Source: Tomocerus qinae
Lineage: Eukaryota > Arthropoda > Collembola > Entomobryomorpha > Tomoceridae
Assembly: GCA_020055645.1 (NCBI GenBank)
Contig: CM034548.1
Location: forward strand, 806,001 to 870,000
Direction of reading: 5' to 3'
DNA length: 64,000 nt
Both the position numbers and the translations under genes were made by a program. Below, in pieces: positions 24,181 through 36,159 of this stretch; positions within the stretch are counted from its first letter, which is position 1, and each line of letters starts with the position of its first letter. The notes below the pieces were generated by a model. That model worked only from the letters and a program-made list of their open reading frames with translations. It made no database searches and was not told the origin of the DNA.

Positions 24181-24940
24181 CGCCAAAATTCTATATGCTG
24201 TAAAATTCCTCTGTTAAAATCCTACGCGTTGTGAAATGTCCCGTTAAAATTCCATATGCCGTGAAATTATCCTTCAAAATTCATCCTGGCCTCCACTTAC
24301 ATATCAAACATTACCTTGCCCTTTTCTTCCCCATCAAAAACTTAGGTGACGTATTGTTACCTGCCAAAATTCTACGTACTTTAAAATTACGCTGTCAAAT
24401 TTCTAGCGCCGTGACATTACCCCTTAAAATTCTACCTGCCGTCGATGAGAGTTGGTACACGTGTACTGTGATCTCGGCTCGCGTATAATTCGTCTCCCAG
24501 CTACAAGAAATAAATTATTTTATAATATACCCCATTGGTAGATCTAGTTTGATGCTTTCTTCTACAGTATTTGCCTAATTGATTGCCTTCTTTTACAGCT
24601 TATCTAATTAAATGAGATATTTCATCGTAAATTACATAAATTGTTTGGCAATCGATTAAAATTTCCCCTACTAACATTTTAATAAATATTTAAATGTTTT
24701 TATACTACTGTATTTACTTCAAATATTTTTTACCTTGTATGGTTGGTTTTTTGCAAATTAAAATACCATGTATTCTGACATGAGTTTGGTAAAGTATAAA
24801 TATGTTCAATGAAATGAAATTAGTTATATGCAATGGAGAACGGTATAGTTTAAAAACATTAAAACTGATTTCCGCACCACGTCGCAATGTCTAATAGAAA
24901 TTATGTGGTCGGGAGTCGGCATTTCTGTCGGTGGGGGACG
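24181..24940. other. Decaying edge of the 30-bp satellite, then non-coding
   Basis: To about 24450, weak copies with TGCCGTGAAATTACC and CAAAATTCTAC phrases. Beyond that only A/T-rich sequence. Confidence 0.5.
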
Positions 24941-25960
24941 GGTCTTTTGTGGTGTTGGCTTTTTGCACACACGGCGGTATGTTTAATTGAAATTATGCGA
25001 TCGGATATCTAGAGGGTGGGTGTTGAATCCCATGTGATTGGGAGTCGGCTGTACGTGTCGGAGGGTGTCGAGACCCCTTGTGGTCGGCTGTCGTGTTGGT
25101 GGGGGTCGGGCCCCATATGGTCGAGAATCGGCTGACTTATTGGTGAATGTCGGGCCCATTTTGGTCGAGAATCGGCTGTCTTGTGGGTGGATGTCGGGCC
25201 CATTAATAGTTATTTACAGTGACATACGGTTTTTAGGAAAATTAATGCTGATTTCTGCACACACGCCGATATGTTCAATTGAAATCATGTGATCGGATAT
25301 CTAGTGGGTGGGTGTTGAGTCCCATGTGATCGGGAGTCGGCTAAACGTGTCGGAGGGTGTCGAGACCCCTTGTGGTCGGCTGTCGTGTTGGTGGGGGTCG
25401 GGCCCCATATGGCCGAGAATCGGCTGTCTTGTGGGTGGATGTCGGGCCCATTAATAGTTATTTACAGTGACATACGGTTTTTAGGAAAATTAATGCTGAT
25501 TTCTGCACAACGCCGATATGTTCAATTGAAATCATGTGATCGGATATCTAGTGGGTGAGTGTTGGGTCCCATGTGATCGGTAGTCGGCTGTTCGTGTTGG
25601 TGGGTGTCGGGACCCGTGTGATCGGCTGTCGTGTTGGTGGATGTCGGGCCCCATATGGTCGGGAATCGGCTGTCTTGTTGGTGGGTGTCGGGCCTCATAT
25701 AGTCGAGAATCGGCTTTCTTGTTGGAGGGTGTCCTGCCCCATATGGTCGAGAATCGGCTTTCTTGTTGGTGGGTGTCGGGCCCCATATGGTTGAGAATCG
25801 GCTTTCTTGTTGGTGGGTTTCGGGCCCCATATGGTCGATAATCAGCTGTCTTATTGGTGGGTGTCGGACCCCGTATGGTCGAGAATTAGCTGTCTTGTTG
25901 GTGGGTGACGGGCCCCATAGTCGAGAATCGGCTGTCTTGTTGATGGGTGTGGGGGTCCAT
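24940..25960. repeat. 44-bp satellite with higher-order blocks
   Basis: Unit ATGGTCGAGAATCGGCTGTC then TTGTTGGTGGGTGTCGGGCCCCAT, 44 bp. From 25640 on it is a simple array. Between about 24990 and 25550 the units are grouped with a unique spacer (TTAATAGTTATTTACAGTGA, then CGATATGTTCAATTGAAATC) into blocks of about 247 bp. GC-rich compared with the rest of the window. Confidence 0.88.
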
Positions 25961-25980
25961 GTAGACATTGTACAATCTAT

Positions 25981-26307
25981 GTCATAACAGCTAGTAGTTT
26001 ACGTTGGAGTAAAAGACGGAAGAAGTGGGCGACGGCTTATATTACAGGGAGGCTTATGGTAAAGGGTGTCTTATGGTCGCAGCATTGAGACACCGACACC
26101 GTCGAACCAGCTAATACTATGTAGAATGTCATAACAGCTAGTAGTTTACGTTGGAGTAAAAGACGGAAGAAGTGGGCGACGGCTTATATTACAGGGAGGC
26201 TTATGGTAAAGGGTGTCTTATGGTCGCAGCATTGAGACACCGACACCGTCGAACCAGCTAATACTATGTAGATGAGACACCGTCAAACCAGCTAATACTA
26301 TGTAGAT
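25981..26307. repeat. 147-bp tandem duplication
   Basis: 25981-26127 is repeated essentially without change at 26128-26274, and a 33-bp third partial copy ends at about 26307. Unit starts GTCATAACAGCTAGTAG and ends CTAATACTATGTAGA. Near identity implies a recent duplication or homogenisation. Confidence 0.9.
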
Positions 26308-28150
26308 ATAATATTTTACTGATTAAATTGACTTTATGAAATTACTTCATTAATTTGGAGCATTAATTGTGAAGCAGTAAAGCAGTGAATAGAAAATGTA
26401 AGGATTGAATTAAAATGGTGCATAATTATGTACACAACAATTAACTATTATTTATATACCTAGTCTTCTCGATACGATACATTTATTCCACGTAAAAGTT
26501 TGTTGAGTTAAAATTTGTTTCCACTTGGTTGTATATTTGTTTACAGTTTTGAATAGAAATATGAAAAAATTGGCATGTTTTGATTATCTAGAAGTTTTGT
26601 AAAAAACCCAATAAGCCCAGGTTTTTTAAGTGAAGCGGAGTGGGTTTTTTGCCACCCCAACCCATAAAAAACCCGATCCACTACCCTGATAAGGTGCCTA
26701 TGGCATACCCTCACATGTTGAGCGGGGCTATGACTTTTACTTTCTACTGTAATGATTGGATAATTTTGGATATATATGCCCGACCGTAGGACGGGCTTAT
26801 TTCTAGTTAATAGATAATGTTTTACTATAATACAAAAATGATCTGTTTACTATGAAATACTTCGTGCTGAAAGGATCTCGCTATTCTTTTTATTACATGC
26901 TAAACTAATCATAATTGTAACACACAATACAGATAATTGTCGGTATTATTATTTGACCATTAGAAAGTGGTATGTATGATATGTGGTGTGTAAACTGGTA
27001 TATATACTATAATAAGTGTGTATGTTTGAGTTTATTTATTATATCACTATATAACAGTAATGAAATGCAGTTGAGTTGCTAGACTCTAATGTATTTTGTT
27101 GTGTTGAATGAGTTAGACGAACGGAATAAATAAATAAAAGTAACTATTAGTAATGTGTTATTGTGTTGGAAGGCAGGATTGGAGTTATTAGAATTGCAAT
27201 TAGAATAGCTAACAAGGAAAGTATAGTTTTGGAGATGGATGCATGAGGATGTAGGGAGAGGATGATGTGAAATAATAATGGGATGAGGTTAGTTTGGGTG
27301 GTGGTGCTGATTTCGTGTTCACCGAGGACATTCATTCAGAAAAAGAGAGATAAGTCAAGATTTTTGTCCTTTGAAGGCAACGTGTTCTCCCAGCCAAGAT
27401 TGGTAAAAAGGTACTCCACCCAGGGTGAAACCAAAACCGGCCGTCAACACAAAAGAAAATTGGAATTTCAACTCCACCTTTAAACATTTCTCAATATATC
27501 CCTTAAATAGGCATCCCTATCCTTACACAGCCACCAACCAACATTTTCAATCTCCTAATAATATTTAACTTTTAACTACTCCCCACACTCACTCACTCAC
27601 ATTTCAATTTTTTAATATTATTAAACTCACTCAACGCAACCACTTGCTTACTGACTTCACCTACAATAACATTAAAATATCATCCACTCGCCTGACGATG
27701 ACGATTGACGATGACATTCGCCACTATTCTTCACTTATCCACTCTTTCCACTCCACTCCAACATTTTCTCATTCTATAGTCTCATTTTTCCTCATTCATA
27801 ATACATGCACAGATACTCCAAGAAACCTCATGCTATCACATTATCTATTACTTTACTTACTTCGTCTATAGATGCCTAAAAGGTATATTTTATTGCTCTT
27901 CTTTGCCTATCTTCCAACACATATTTGCATGCTCCAATAATAAGTTTTCCACAAAATATATTCATTTAAATTTTTCCTTTAACATCTGGTTTAGATTACA
28001 AAGCATTTATTGGTTTATTTCACAAAAAGCCGTATCAATATATTGCCAGTTATTTAACTATTTTACTAGTATCATAGTATCACCATGCCAGACTGTTGTA
28101 ATCAGACTTATTTGCACATCAAACACATTAACTAACTAATTAAGTAAAAT
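26308..28150. other. Non-coding
   Basis: Contains the outlying TTGAGCGGGGC repeat near 26715. Short frames at 27283-27483 and 27644-28139 match nothing recognised. Confidence 0.35.
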
Positions 28151-28167
28151 TATATTATTACCCTATA

Positions 28168-28378
28168 TTCAACGATCTTTTCCAGCTCAGTTTTAATCCT
28201 ATTAATTGGTGTTTGTTCGTAGCTGACGAAGCAGTGAGTGTCGAATAATAAATAATAATAAATCAATAAACCACCACCCAACCGGCCAATTGGGTGACCT
28301 ATTGTTATTATTCTATTCTCCAGCACGATTCCTTCAACAAAGACCAATTAATAGGATTAAAAGTAAGCTTGAATAGAT
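28168..28378. mobile_element. Imperfect inverted-repeat element
   Basis: TTTTAATCCTATTAATTGGT on the left pairs with ACCAATTAATAGGATTAAAA on the right, and the outer flanks also pair loosely (TTCAACGATC / GATCGCTGAA). About 210 bp with a non-coding middle. Target duplication not determined. Confidence 0.6.
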
Positions 28379-29230
28379 CGCTGAATAGGATAATACATAC
28401 ATAGATTGTCGCATATACACGATATGTAAATAGGCTGACCATAATTTAACGATTGGAAAACGGGACCCTATACAATATTGCTAGTTAAAAGTCGATTTCG
28501 GAGGGGGCAATGCCATTAAACCATGTACAGGGTCATCACTTATATAATTCCCCCCCACTACAGCCAAACACAGAATAGTTGAAAGCCTTTTACGAGTAAC
28601 TAGATATCTCGGAGCAGTTTTTCGTAAACAATAAAATTTGCAAAACAATTGCACAATTTAAGTACAGGGTAGGAAAAAATATTATTTTGCCCACATTTAT
28701 ATTTGAATTGTTTTGCCATTCCCTTGGAGAAATATTAAAAAACATTATACCCATTGCCATTTCCATTGCTTCGTTCAGTCAATCATATTATTCAAGTTCA
28801 AGCTACCCTACAGCTACGGGACGAGCTAATAGAATCGCAGTCTGTCAATCCTTTCGCCACTTTCAAACGCATTGAATTTGAATGAAATGAGAAATACTAA
28901 TGGCAGTATGTATAATAAAAATTTTGCGATTCTTCGCAATTTTTAGACCGTTTTAGACTCATTTTCGTCAAAAATGCTAAGATTTTCGCATATATTTAAG
29001 ATATCTATATGAAATGTTGCCCTCCCCCCGAAACCCAGTTTTGTATACGTTCAGGCTCAAAAACTCTTATGTCAAGGCCAAAGCCTTTAATACAGACAAA
29101 ACTTGATGTATATACCAAAAAATTTACATAAAAATTTGTTCATATCGATTGGCTTTTCATTTTACTGATTGGCTGGACTAATTCAGACTTCAGACAATAC
29201 CTCACTGAAGGGCTAATATAAGCAATTCGC
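28379..29230. other. Non-coding, repeat fragments
   Basis: At about 28487-28510, AGTCGATTTCGGAGGGGGCA matches the end of the GCGCGAAGCGC family (44589, 56849). At 29000-29045 is the ATATGAAATGTTGCCC / CCGAAACCC repeat. No gene. Confidence 0.45.
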
Positions 29231-29231
29231 T

Positions 29232-29525
29232 CCATCGAAAAAACAGAGGGAGTTGGTTATTTTTTCAGGCGTCCCGACAGCCAAACTAAAATAAAGCCGA
29301 TGATTACAATTTTTGGTTTTTACGTATTTCTCTTACCCGATAAATATTATACGGGTTTTACAGGTGACATACTTGGTTGCCCGGATGCCAACTGAGTTCC
29401 ATTGAAAATTTAGCGGGTAAGAGAAATACCTAAAAACCAAAAACTCTAATCATCGGCCCCATTTTAGTTAGGCTGTCGGAATGCCTGAAAAAATAACCTA
29501 CCCTCTCTGTTTTTCTATGTTTTTC
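29232..29525. mobile_element. Foldback element A
   Basis: The left arm (AAACAGAGGGAGTTGG, CAGGCGTCCCGACAGCC, ATTTCTCTTACCCG) is mirrored in the right arm (CGGGTAAGAGAAATACC, GGCTGTCGGAATGCCTG, CCCTCTCTGTTTTT). Arms of about 120 bp with a short unpaired centre near 29345-29405. Confidence 0.75.
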
Positions 29526-29814
29526 GATCCAGGAAAGATATAACTGCAATGATATAATATTAGTACTTTGTGTTGACCTAATATTGCAAATAAATAAAAA
29601 TCGCCTTAAGGTCAAATAATTTTGAAATAAACGCAGCCAAACGTCTTTAGAAAATAATGACAATTTTGAATTTATAGCCTTCAAAAACCATTTTCTCAGA
29701 CTGCATTCGTAATTCACCTCTGTGTACATGGAAAAACCTCATTGAAATACTGAAAACTAAAAATCCTACGGCAAACACCTATGCAGAACTGGGTTTCGGG
29801 GGGCTAACATTTCA

Positions 29815-30355
29815 TATAAATCACGGAAAAACGAAGGATGAAAGAGCATTTTTTTCTAGACCCGAAAGTCAAAGTAAAATGTAGCCGAAGGTTGGGGGAC
29901 ATAACATACAGTTTACAGTTATCACAGAGTATGACTCCGGTCAACTCCGGTGACATGCGGGTAACCATATGTGTAAGACCATTTATATATGGTCCAATTT
30001 TCAACTAAGCTTTCAGAATTTAGTCGCCGTACTCATGCATGGCTAGGTCGACTAAATTCTGAAGGCTTAGTCGAGCCCATTTAAAAATGGATTTACACAA
30101 ACGTCACCTGCTTAATACATAACGGGCAATAGACATGAAAAACCGAATTAAAAAATTTGTAAAATTCGGTTTTCTTCATGTCTGTTGCCCGGTATGTATT
30201 AAACATGTGACGCATATGGTTACCCGTATGTTAACGAAGACATACTACTTGATAACTGTAAACTGTACGTCATGTCCCCCAACCTTCGGCTACTTTGACT
30301 TTCGGGTCTATTCGGTCTAGAAAAAAACCTTTCACCCTCTGTTGTTTTTCCGTGA
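29815..30355. mobile_element. Foldback element B with hairpins nested inside
   Basis: Outer arms pair ATCACGGAAAAACGAAGG on the left with TTGTTTTTCCGTGAT on the right, through GACCCGAAAGTCAAAGT, GTAGCCGAAGGTTGGGGGAC and ACAGTTTACAGTTATCA. Inside lie two more hairpins: CAGAATTTAGTCG/CGACTAAATTCTG at 30014-30062, and GACATGAAAAACCGAATT/AATTCGGTTTTCTTCATGTC at about 30132-30182. The layout resembles foldback A. Confidence 0.78.
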
Positions 30356-30399
30356 TATATATATATATATCTTTAATATATATTCGCGCGTAACGCAAA

Positions 30400-30515
30400 A
30401 ATGGGGTAAAAATTGCAAAGAATCGCGCGGAGCGAAAAATTGCTATTTTGAGAAGAAAAGCTTTTATCTTGGATTTCGGGGGGCGTAAAGCCCATCCCTC
30501 AATACATATATGTCC
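30400..30515. repeat. Fragment of the GCGCGAAGCGC hAT-type family
   Basis: CGCGCGGAGCGAAAAATTGC, TTGGATTTCGGGGGGC and CCCTCAATACA appear in the same order as at the right end of the complete copy 56849-57097. Confidence 0.6.
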
Positions 30516-31130
30516 TAAGGTAAATTTGTCTTCATTAGGGCAGTCAAACCAGAAATAATATTAAAGTTCTCCGTCACTCTAATTTGGGCGAGCTTTCTGA
30601 TATGGCTTGTAGTGGTAAACTACGGATTGACATATTCCAATAAAAATAAATAAGTGTAAAATTCGGGTGTTAATAGGGGAGTGGTGCACATTATTTTCAC
30701 CCCCCGTATGTATTTTTCATAATTTTCAAATTTGTTTTCATAGTTACTAAACTTAGTTACGAGATATCTAGTTGTTCCTAACAGGCTTTCAGTTATCAAA
30801 ATGCTCTATATACTATGTTGTAGAGAATCTTTTTTCGAATCTAACCGACTCCAATACACTGCAAATCAGTTAAGAAAAACCGGGTAAAAATTTTTTTGAA
30901 AATAAAAAGTTGAAAATTTTGAGAAATTCTGCCCGCTTTCCAACTTTTAGAATTTCCTCATGTCCCCAGGAATTTTATTTTGGAATATTGTTTGCAGAAT
31001 CATTATTAGAATCGCATTTGTGATTTTTCCACCAATTTTCATCAAAATCGGAGGAGGTCAATTTTTCAACTTTTTTGTGGATTACTCCAATTTTGACAAA
31101 ATCAAATTGTATTAAAATATGTAAAATGTA
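30516..31130. other. Non-coding
   Basis: A/T-rich sequence with homopolymer runs. No gene. Confidence 0.35.
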
Positions 31131-31345
31131 TATGCGTTACGAATATTTGCCCGAAACGCGTTAATTTTATGCTCTTTTCACCCAAAATTCAAAAAATCAC
31201 ATATAATTGCGCTAAGCACGTTAATTTTAAGCTCTTTCGGAAAAAAATAATCTAAAAATCATACATAATTGCGCGATGAGCGTTAATTTTAAGCTTTTTC
31301 CCCAAAAAGAGTCAATTCACCCATTATTGCGCGATGAGCGTTGAT
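31131..31345. repeat. About 64-bp tandem repeat, three to four units
   Basis: Each unit has ATAATTGCGCGATGAGCGTT, then AATTTTAAGCTCTTT and a run of A. Units start near 31130, 31205, 31268 and 31325. Confidence 0.7.
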
Positions 31346-31439
31346 TCTCAGGTCCTTTTACTTAAAATGGCAAAATTAGATACCACACAATTTTTTCCAA
31401 AAAAAACGGGACGCGTTTGTGAAAACGGGACACTTTCAA

Positions 31440-31640
31440 CCTAATCTATTGGACGTCTTTACACGATAATTATATAGAACTGAAATTGGTTTTTAAATTT
31501 TTGAATCCCTCCCCCGGCCAGGGTGTGTGACCGATAATGCCCATTTACGAATTATTTCTTCCTTTTTATCACAAGATTGTACCCTGAAAATTCTAGGTCA
31601 AACCTTTGGACAGTTATTGTCCACAGGGACAACCGGATAT
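31440..31640. repeat. Half copy of the GTCT-type dispersed repeat, reversed
   Basis: TCCCTCCCCCGGCCAGGGTG, GACCGATAATGCCCATT and ACCCTGAAAATTCTAGGTCA match the right half of the element at 55735-56552. Confidence 0.65.
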
Positions 31641-33400
31641 TCGGCTCGGGTAAACCAGAGGGTAAATCCTAACCTATCAATGTTATTGTTTTAATTAGGT
31701 TAGGTTAGGTCTCTTGAAATTGAGTACAGGTATCCCCTGTGTAATTCATGGCGCGATTTTTAAAATTTTTCCCTCAGGTTTACTCCAGCCGGATATTCTT
31801 ACAGGCAAAAATAGTATTCACACGCATACAGAGAAGATAAACTTGAATACTTGAATATACAGTGAGATAAGGTAAATTGGATGACTTTTTGACCTAGATG
31901 CAGAAATAGATTTAAAAAATCACCCTGGGGTTACCAGTTACCGAGTGCGAGAATTTTTGGATCAAAGTAATTGCAACTTCTCGGAATGAATAAAATAAAG
32001 TACCACGTGTCCTATTTATTTAATTTATTTCAAATATTTCATGTTTCAAAGAAAGTCAGAGTGAAATATTTCGCGATATATTTCATTATGTCTATAGACC
32101 AGCCACAAAATAATTGGACGAAAAAAATTCCTGTCGCCTCACGCTCCATCTTGAGCTAGGCAAAATTGAGGCCCTGGATCTTTTTTCGTCCAGGTTTAAA
32201 AGAACTCGAGAGTATCTATTTATTTTTCCCAAGTACTTCAAGTAAGTACCATAAGTGAAGCTGATGATGGACAATGGTTTTTTTTGTGCCTCATCTGTAT
32301 GCAGAGTTCATGCAGGAAAAAAAACAAGAGAACTGATACCAACCAAGTTGAATGCAGGCATCTAAAATCTCTAGTAACCTTGCTACCTGGTTGCAATGGG
32401 ACCTATATCCGCCCTTGCCACCACGTTGCTGTGGACAAAAAGTTGGGTTTTTAAAGTCTAAAAAAAGTTGATCAAAATTTGGAAAATTGAATAAATGGGC
32501 GTAACCTGTCTCTCTGGAAATTTCGACGTACGTTTACAGACCGTACATGTCTGTAAGCGATAATTCGAAAAGTTCATATTACAAATAATTAGTTCAAATT
32601 TCCTGTACGTAATTGAGGGATGTAAATAATTGTCTTGCTTGAAATGTACAAAATCGGATCCTACCTCTGGGCGTGGTTCAAAACCATAACTTAATGCATC
32701 CCTAGTTCTGCCCATTGTAAAACTTCATAGTATTATTCATAGTTCATGTTTTTAAGTGTCACTTAATAAGTTACAAACAAGTTAACGAATGTCTCCGTTT
32801 TCCACATGTTAGTACCGAAGACAAGTTATTAATTTATAATTGACTTACTCCCAAAATAAGCCAGGTCGTTACCATTTCAGATTTCGATAAGTCAGTTGTA
32901 CATATTACAATTGGTTGGACAGAGAATTTTGGGCTTTATATATAAATACTAAATAATAATATCATATAGCTTGATTTAATACAATTAGAGTATTACAAAA
33001 ATGTATTTTTTCTCATATCTAATATGTAACAATTTAATTCAGTAGAAAAGACTAACAGAAGCAGATTTTAACGTGAGTGGGAAAGGGTTCCAAAAGTTGA
33101 TAGCATATAACATAAGGGGTTTTTGGCAAAAAGCGCCGTGTTATGTGTGAGTACAGTTACATTATTAGATTGGCTAGTTTTCCTGGATCGTGAATTTGAA
33201 ACGAAATATTCACTAAGCAATTGGACTGGTGATCCATGCAACGTGATTTTGTATACACCAGTGAGGGTCAGAAATAAAAGTATTTCCTTTACAGTTAATA
33301 AATTGCCTTTGTCTAATAGACCCCAATAGTCGATTTTAGGGTGCGCATTGCTTTTTAAGGGACAACTTATTTTTACCTACATTGTTCTCCTAAAACTTTT
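31641..33400. other. Non-coding
   Basis: TTAGG-like runs at about 31695. A diverged piece of the 5724-type element at about 31985-32095 (CTATTTATTT, AATATTTCATGTTTCAA, GTGAAATATTTCGCG). No gene. Confidence 0.4.
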
Positions 33401-33409
33401 TAGTGTAGA

Positions 33410-34860
33410 AATTATACAATTTAGTATAGCAAAAGATACATAAAATATATAATTTTATTTTATAAATCACTGAACCTATCAAATTTTGATGGGCTGATGG
33501 GCCCCAAATAGTTATACCGTAATCGAGAATAGTGATTTCATATGTATTTATCAGAAGAATTAACACTGGTCCCTAAGTATTTGAAACATGATACCCTTTC
33601 TATTTGTGTCCCTTCGTATTTGACGATAGTTTCCGAATTGTTATTTTTGCCATTAATGTTATGGAAAACCATTAGTTTCGTTCTTCGACATTAACCTGCA
33701 TACCGTATTCTTTACGCCAATGATTAAGGGGGCTCCGTGGAGGTATCTAGCGGAATTTGGCATGAACTCGATGTATTTACATTGAGTTGAGTACAAAAAC
33801 ATTCAAATTTTACTTTTTTAGGAAATCAAAGAAAACTCAAAAGCGCTTCGGTTTTCAATCTTGATTTTTTTTACCTAATATTCGTATAGGGTCCTGGAGG
33901 GTCACAAGTTTCCGTTTTGTTCAAAAAGTCTTTTAGTTATTTTTTTAAGAAATTATGAACCTATCCCGCCAAAAAAATAAAAAAACTTTTTGGTAGAATG
34001 GCCACTGTGACCTTTGTAGGTCAAAATCATCTGTCTGTCAAGTCTGAAACTTGTGACCCTCCAGGGTCTTCAGTCTAAATTTTGAGACTAACTAGCCCCA
34101 GATTGATTGAAAATTAGGTGACTTATTCATGATTTCCTTGAGTAGGAAAATACATGGAAAGCCTACCACTACCGCTCCCCTTAATACACTCCAACGCTAT
34201 TTTTAGCACATTAATCGCATCTTGACCACATTAATTTCTGTTTTTCGTTATTGAATTATTCTGCTATCTAAAGGCAATCTCAGCTTGAGACAGTAATAAA
34301 ATATTACCAGATCATCTGTAAAAAAGAATGCATTTTACGCCACATTTGTCTAGATATTCAGTAATGGAATTAATATACATATTGAATAAAATTTGAGCAA
34401 GTACAGAAACTTGAATTATGACTTTATGACCTATAACTGCCAGATTCTAGTTTAATCACCATATTTTTGTACAAAGAATGAATTATAGTAGTATTTATCC
34501 ATATGTCCGGGTATTGGCCTGAAGCCAGAATGTTATAAATAGTTGATAAAGGTTTAATTACAATACTATTACAGTTCGAAATAACTTTACCCGGAATTTC
34601 ACATGTACTGTTCGCTACGAAGCCCTTAAAAGATCAGCTTCACAAATATTGTCAAAAATATTGTGAAAATTTTGCAGTTCTGTATATAAAATGGGTAGAG
34701 GGGAGGTAGGTAATTTAGACTCATAAACATTTACAAGATTATTCTGGTAGTAAATTGGTTTTCTTTAAAATTTGACTTAGGTAAAAAAGTGTTAGCTAGT
34801 TTGTCAAAAATTTCGTTTACTGTCAGTTGTTATAACATCATCAATTTTTAATTTCAGTAT
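33410..34860 (-). pseudogene. Decayed LINE reverse-transcriptase relic, interrupted
   Basis: Too broken to give long frames, but minus-strand reading shows collinear LINE ORF2 phrases. From 34860 downwards: KLKIDDVITTDSKR, PGKVISNCNSIVIKPL (about 34600), TIYNILASGQYPDIW (about 34540), FIQYVY, then CGVKCILF-TDDLVIFY near 34330, where the catalytic ADD has become TDD. Below the TTAA-flanked insert the reading resumes with HWRKEYGMQVNVEERN, ETIVKYEGTQIERVSCFKYLG and ILDYGITIWGP (about 33500). Stops and frameshifts are numerous. Order and strand agree with a single old copy. By family it was an RNA-dependent DNA polymerase. Confidence 0.65.
33728..34180. mobile_element. TTAA-flanked miniature element (piggyBac-type by target site)
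   Basis: TTAA at 33724-33727 and 34181-34184. Terminal sequences GGGGGCTCCG and CGCTCCCC are imperfect inverted repeats. GACCTTTGTAGGTC-like and GGGTCC/AGGGTC phrases lie inside. No ORF. It splits the LINE relic between its YLG/HWRKEYG part and its TDD part. Confidence 0.6.
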
Positions 34861-35259
34861 ATTATATCATTCAGAGATGTAGAGAGATGGGTAATTGAAA
34901 TTGTGACGTCATGCGTCACATTTCATTTCTTTCTCGATCCTTGGTTTATCCTAACATGCAGTTTTCGTCCATTGGTTAAGAGCTGACTTCGAAGTCGCGG
35001 AGAGGGAAGGTTGAACAGTGCATTGGTTTGTATATGGAATGCAATTCACTCCCAGCAGATTTGTTGTCAGACTTCAGCAATGCATTATTCATTCGTTCCC
35101 TCCACTCTTTTTTACACGCAATAAGTGAAAAGTGGTGGTAAGGATATGTCAGCTAGAAATGAAACAACTGCATGAAAATTGGAATAACACAGGCAGATAC
35201 AGTATTGCCAATCTACATCAACTTATATAGTATTTGTATATCTATTATATCATTATTAA

Positions 35260-35875
35260 GTAGCGGCAGTTGCTTTATAGGAATGACCAATCTGTCTGTC
35301 TGTCTGTCTGTCTGTCCGTCCGTCCGTAAGCACGATAACTTTCGAACGGAATGAGATAATCCGTTCAAATTTTTTGTACGTTAACTAGAGGTCAAAAGTA
35401 ACTTTAAGTTCGTAAATGGGCAAAATCGGTCCCACCCCCTGTCCGGGGGAGAAGTTCGAAAACTAAAAATTGATGTAACTTCCGTTCTGGGCGTCGTAAA
35501 AAGTCGTGGAATACTTCGTTCGATATCAGAATGATTTAAGGAACACTATTAAGTAGGTTACAGTCATCCCTTAACAGGGGAAGGGGTTAAAAACTTAAAA
35601 ATTGACATAACATCCGTTATATTCGTCCAAAAAAATCGTTTAATACCTTGTTGAATATCAGAATGATTTAAGGAACACTATTAAGGAGGTTACAGTCATC
35701 CCCTAACAGGGGAAGGGGGTAAAAACCTAAAAATCGACGTAACTTTCGTTATATTCGTCCTAAAAAATCATTTAATACCTCGTTTGATATCAGAATGATT
35801 TAAGGAATATTATTAAACTAAAAATAGACACTGTTTTACTCTATTGCCGCTACTTTTTTACATCCATTTGTACAT
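35260..35875. mobile_element. GTCT-type dispersed repeat, copy 1
   Basis: Left end AAGTAGCGGCAGTTGCTTTA and right end TTGCCGCTACTTTTTTACAT are roughly inverted. Inside: (GTCT)n(GTCC)n at 35288-35326, ATAACTTTCGAACGGAATGA, then three tandem units of about 110-115 bp with AAATCGACGTAACTTCCGTT and ATATCAGAATGATTTAAGG. Non-coding. Confidence 0.7.
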
Positions 35876-36159
35876 GGTTTATTCATAGAGATATAACATA
35901 GGTAGGTATTGTACAAACCTAGAAAGAGCATTTGAAAAGGATGCGGAAAAGCACATGATATGATGAGGGGATCTGCGCGAAAGCTATTCTCATGTGTTTT
36001 CGTACAAAATGAATTTGAATTGCCTCCGACTTCATCCCTCATAGCCAATCAAAATTAAGTATTACACGTCACTATTATTCAATTTATAACATTGAGGGAA
36101 TACGATAGGCTCTCTCTAGATCTACTACAACACCTACCTATACTATCTCTATGGGTTTA

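Noticed and set aside
23571-24217. 200- and 123-codon plus frames and a 133-codon minus frame
   Set aside because: All are produced by the 30-bp satellite, whose period keeps frames open on both strands.
25522-25987. Several 60-150 codon frames
   Set aside because: They lie within the 44-bp satellite on both strands and show only its translation.
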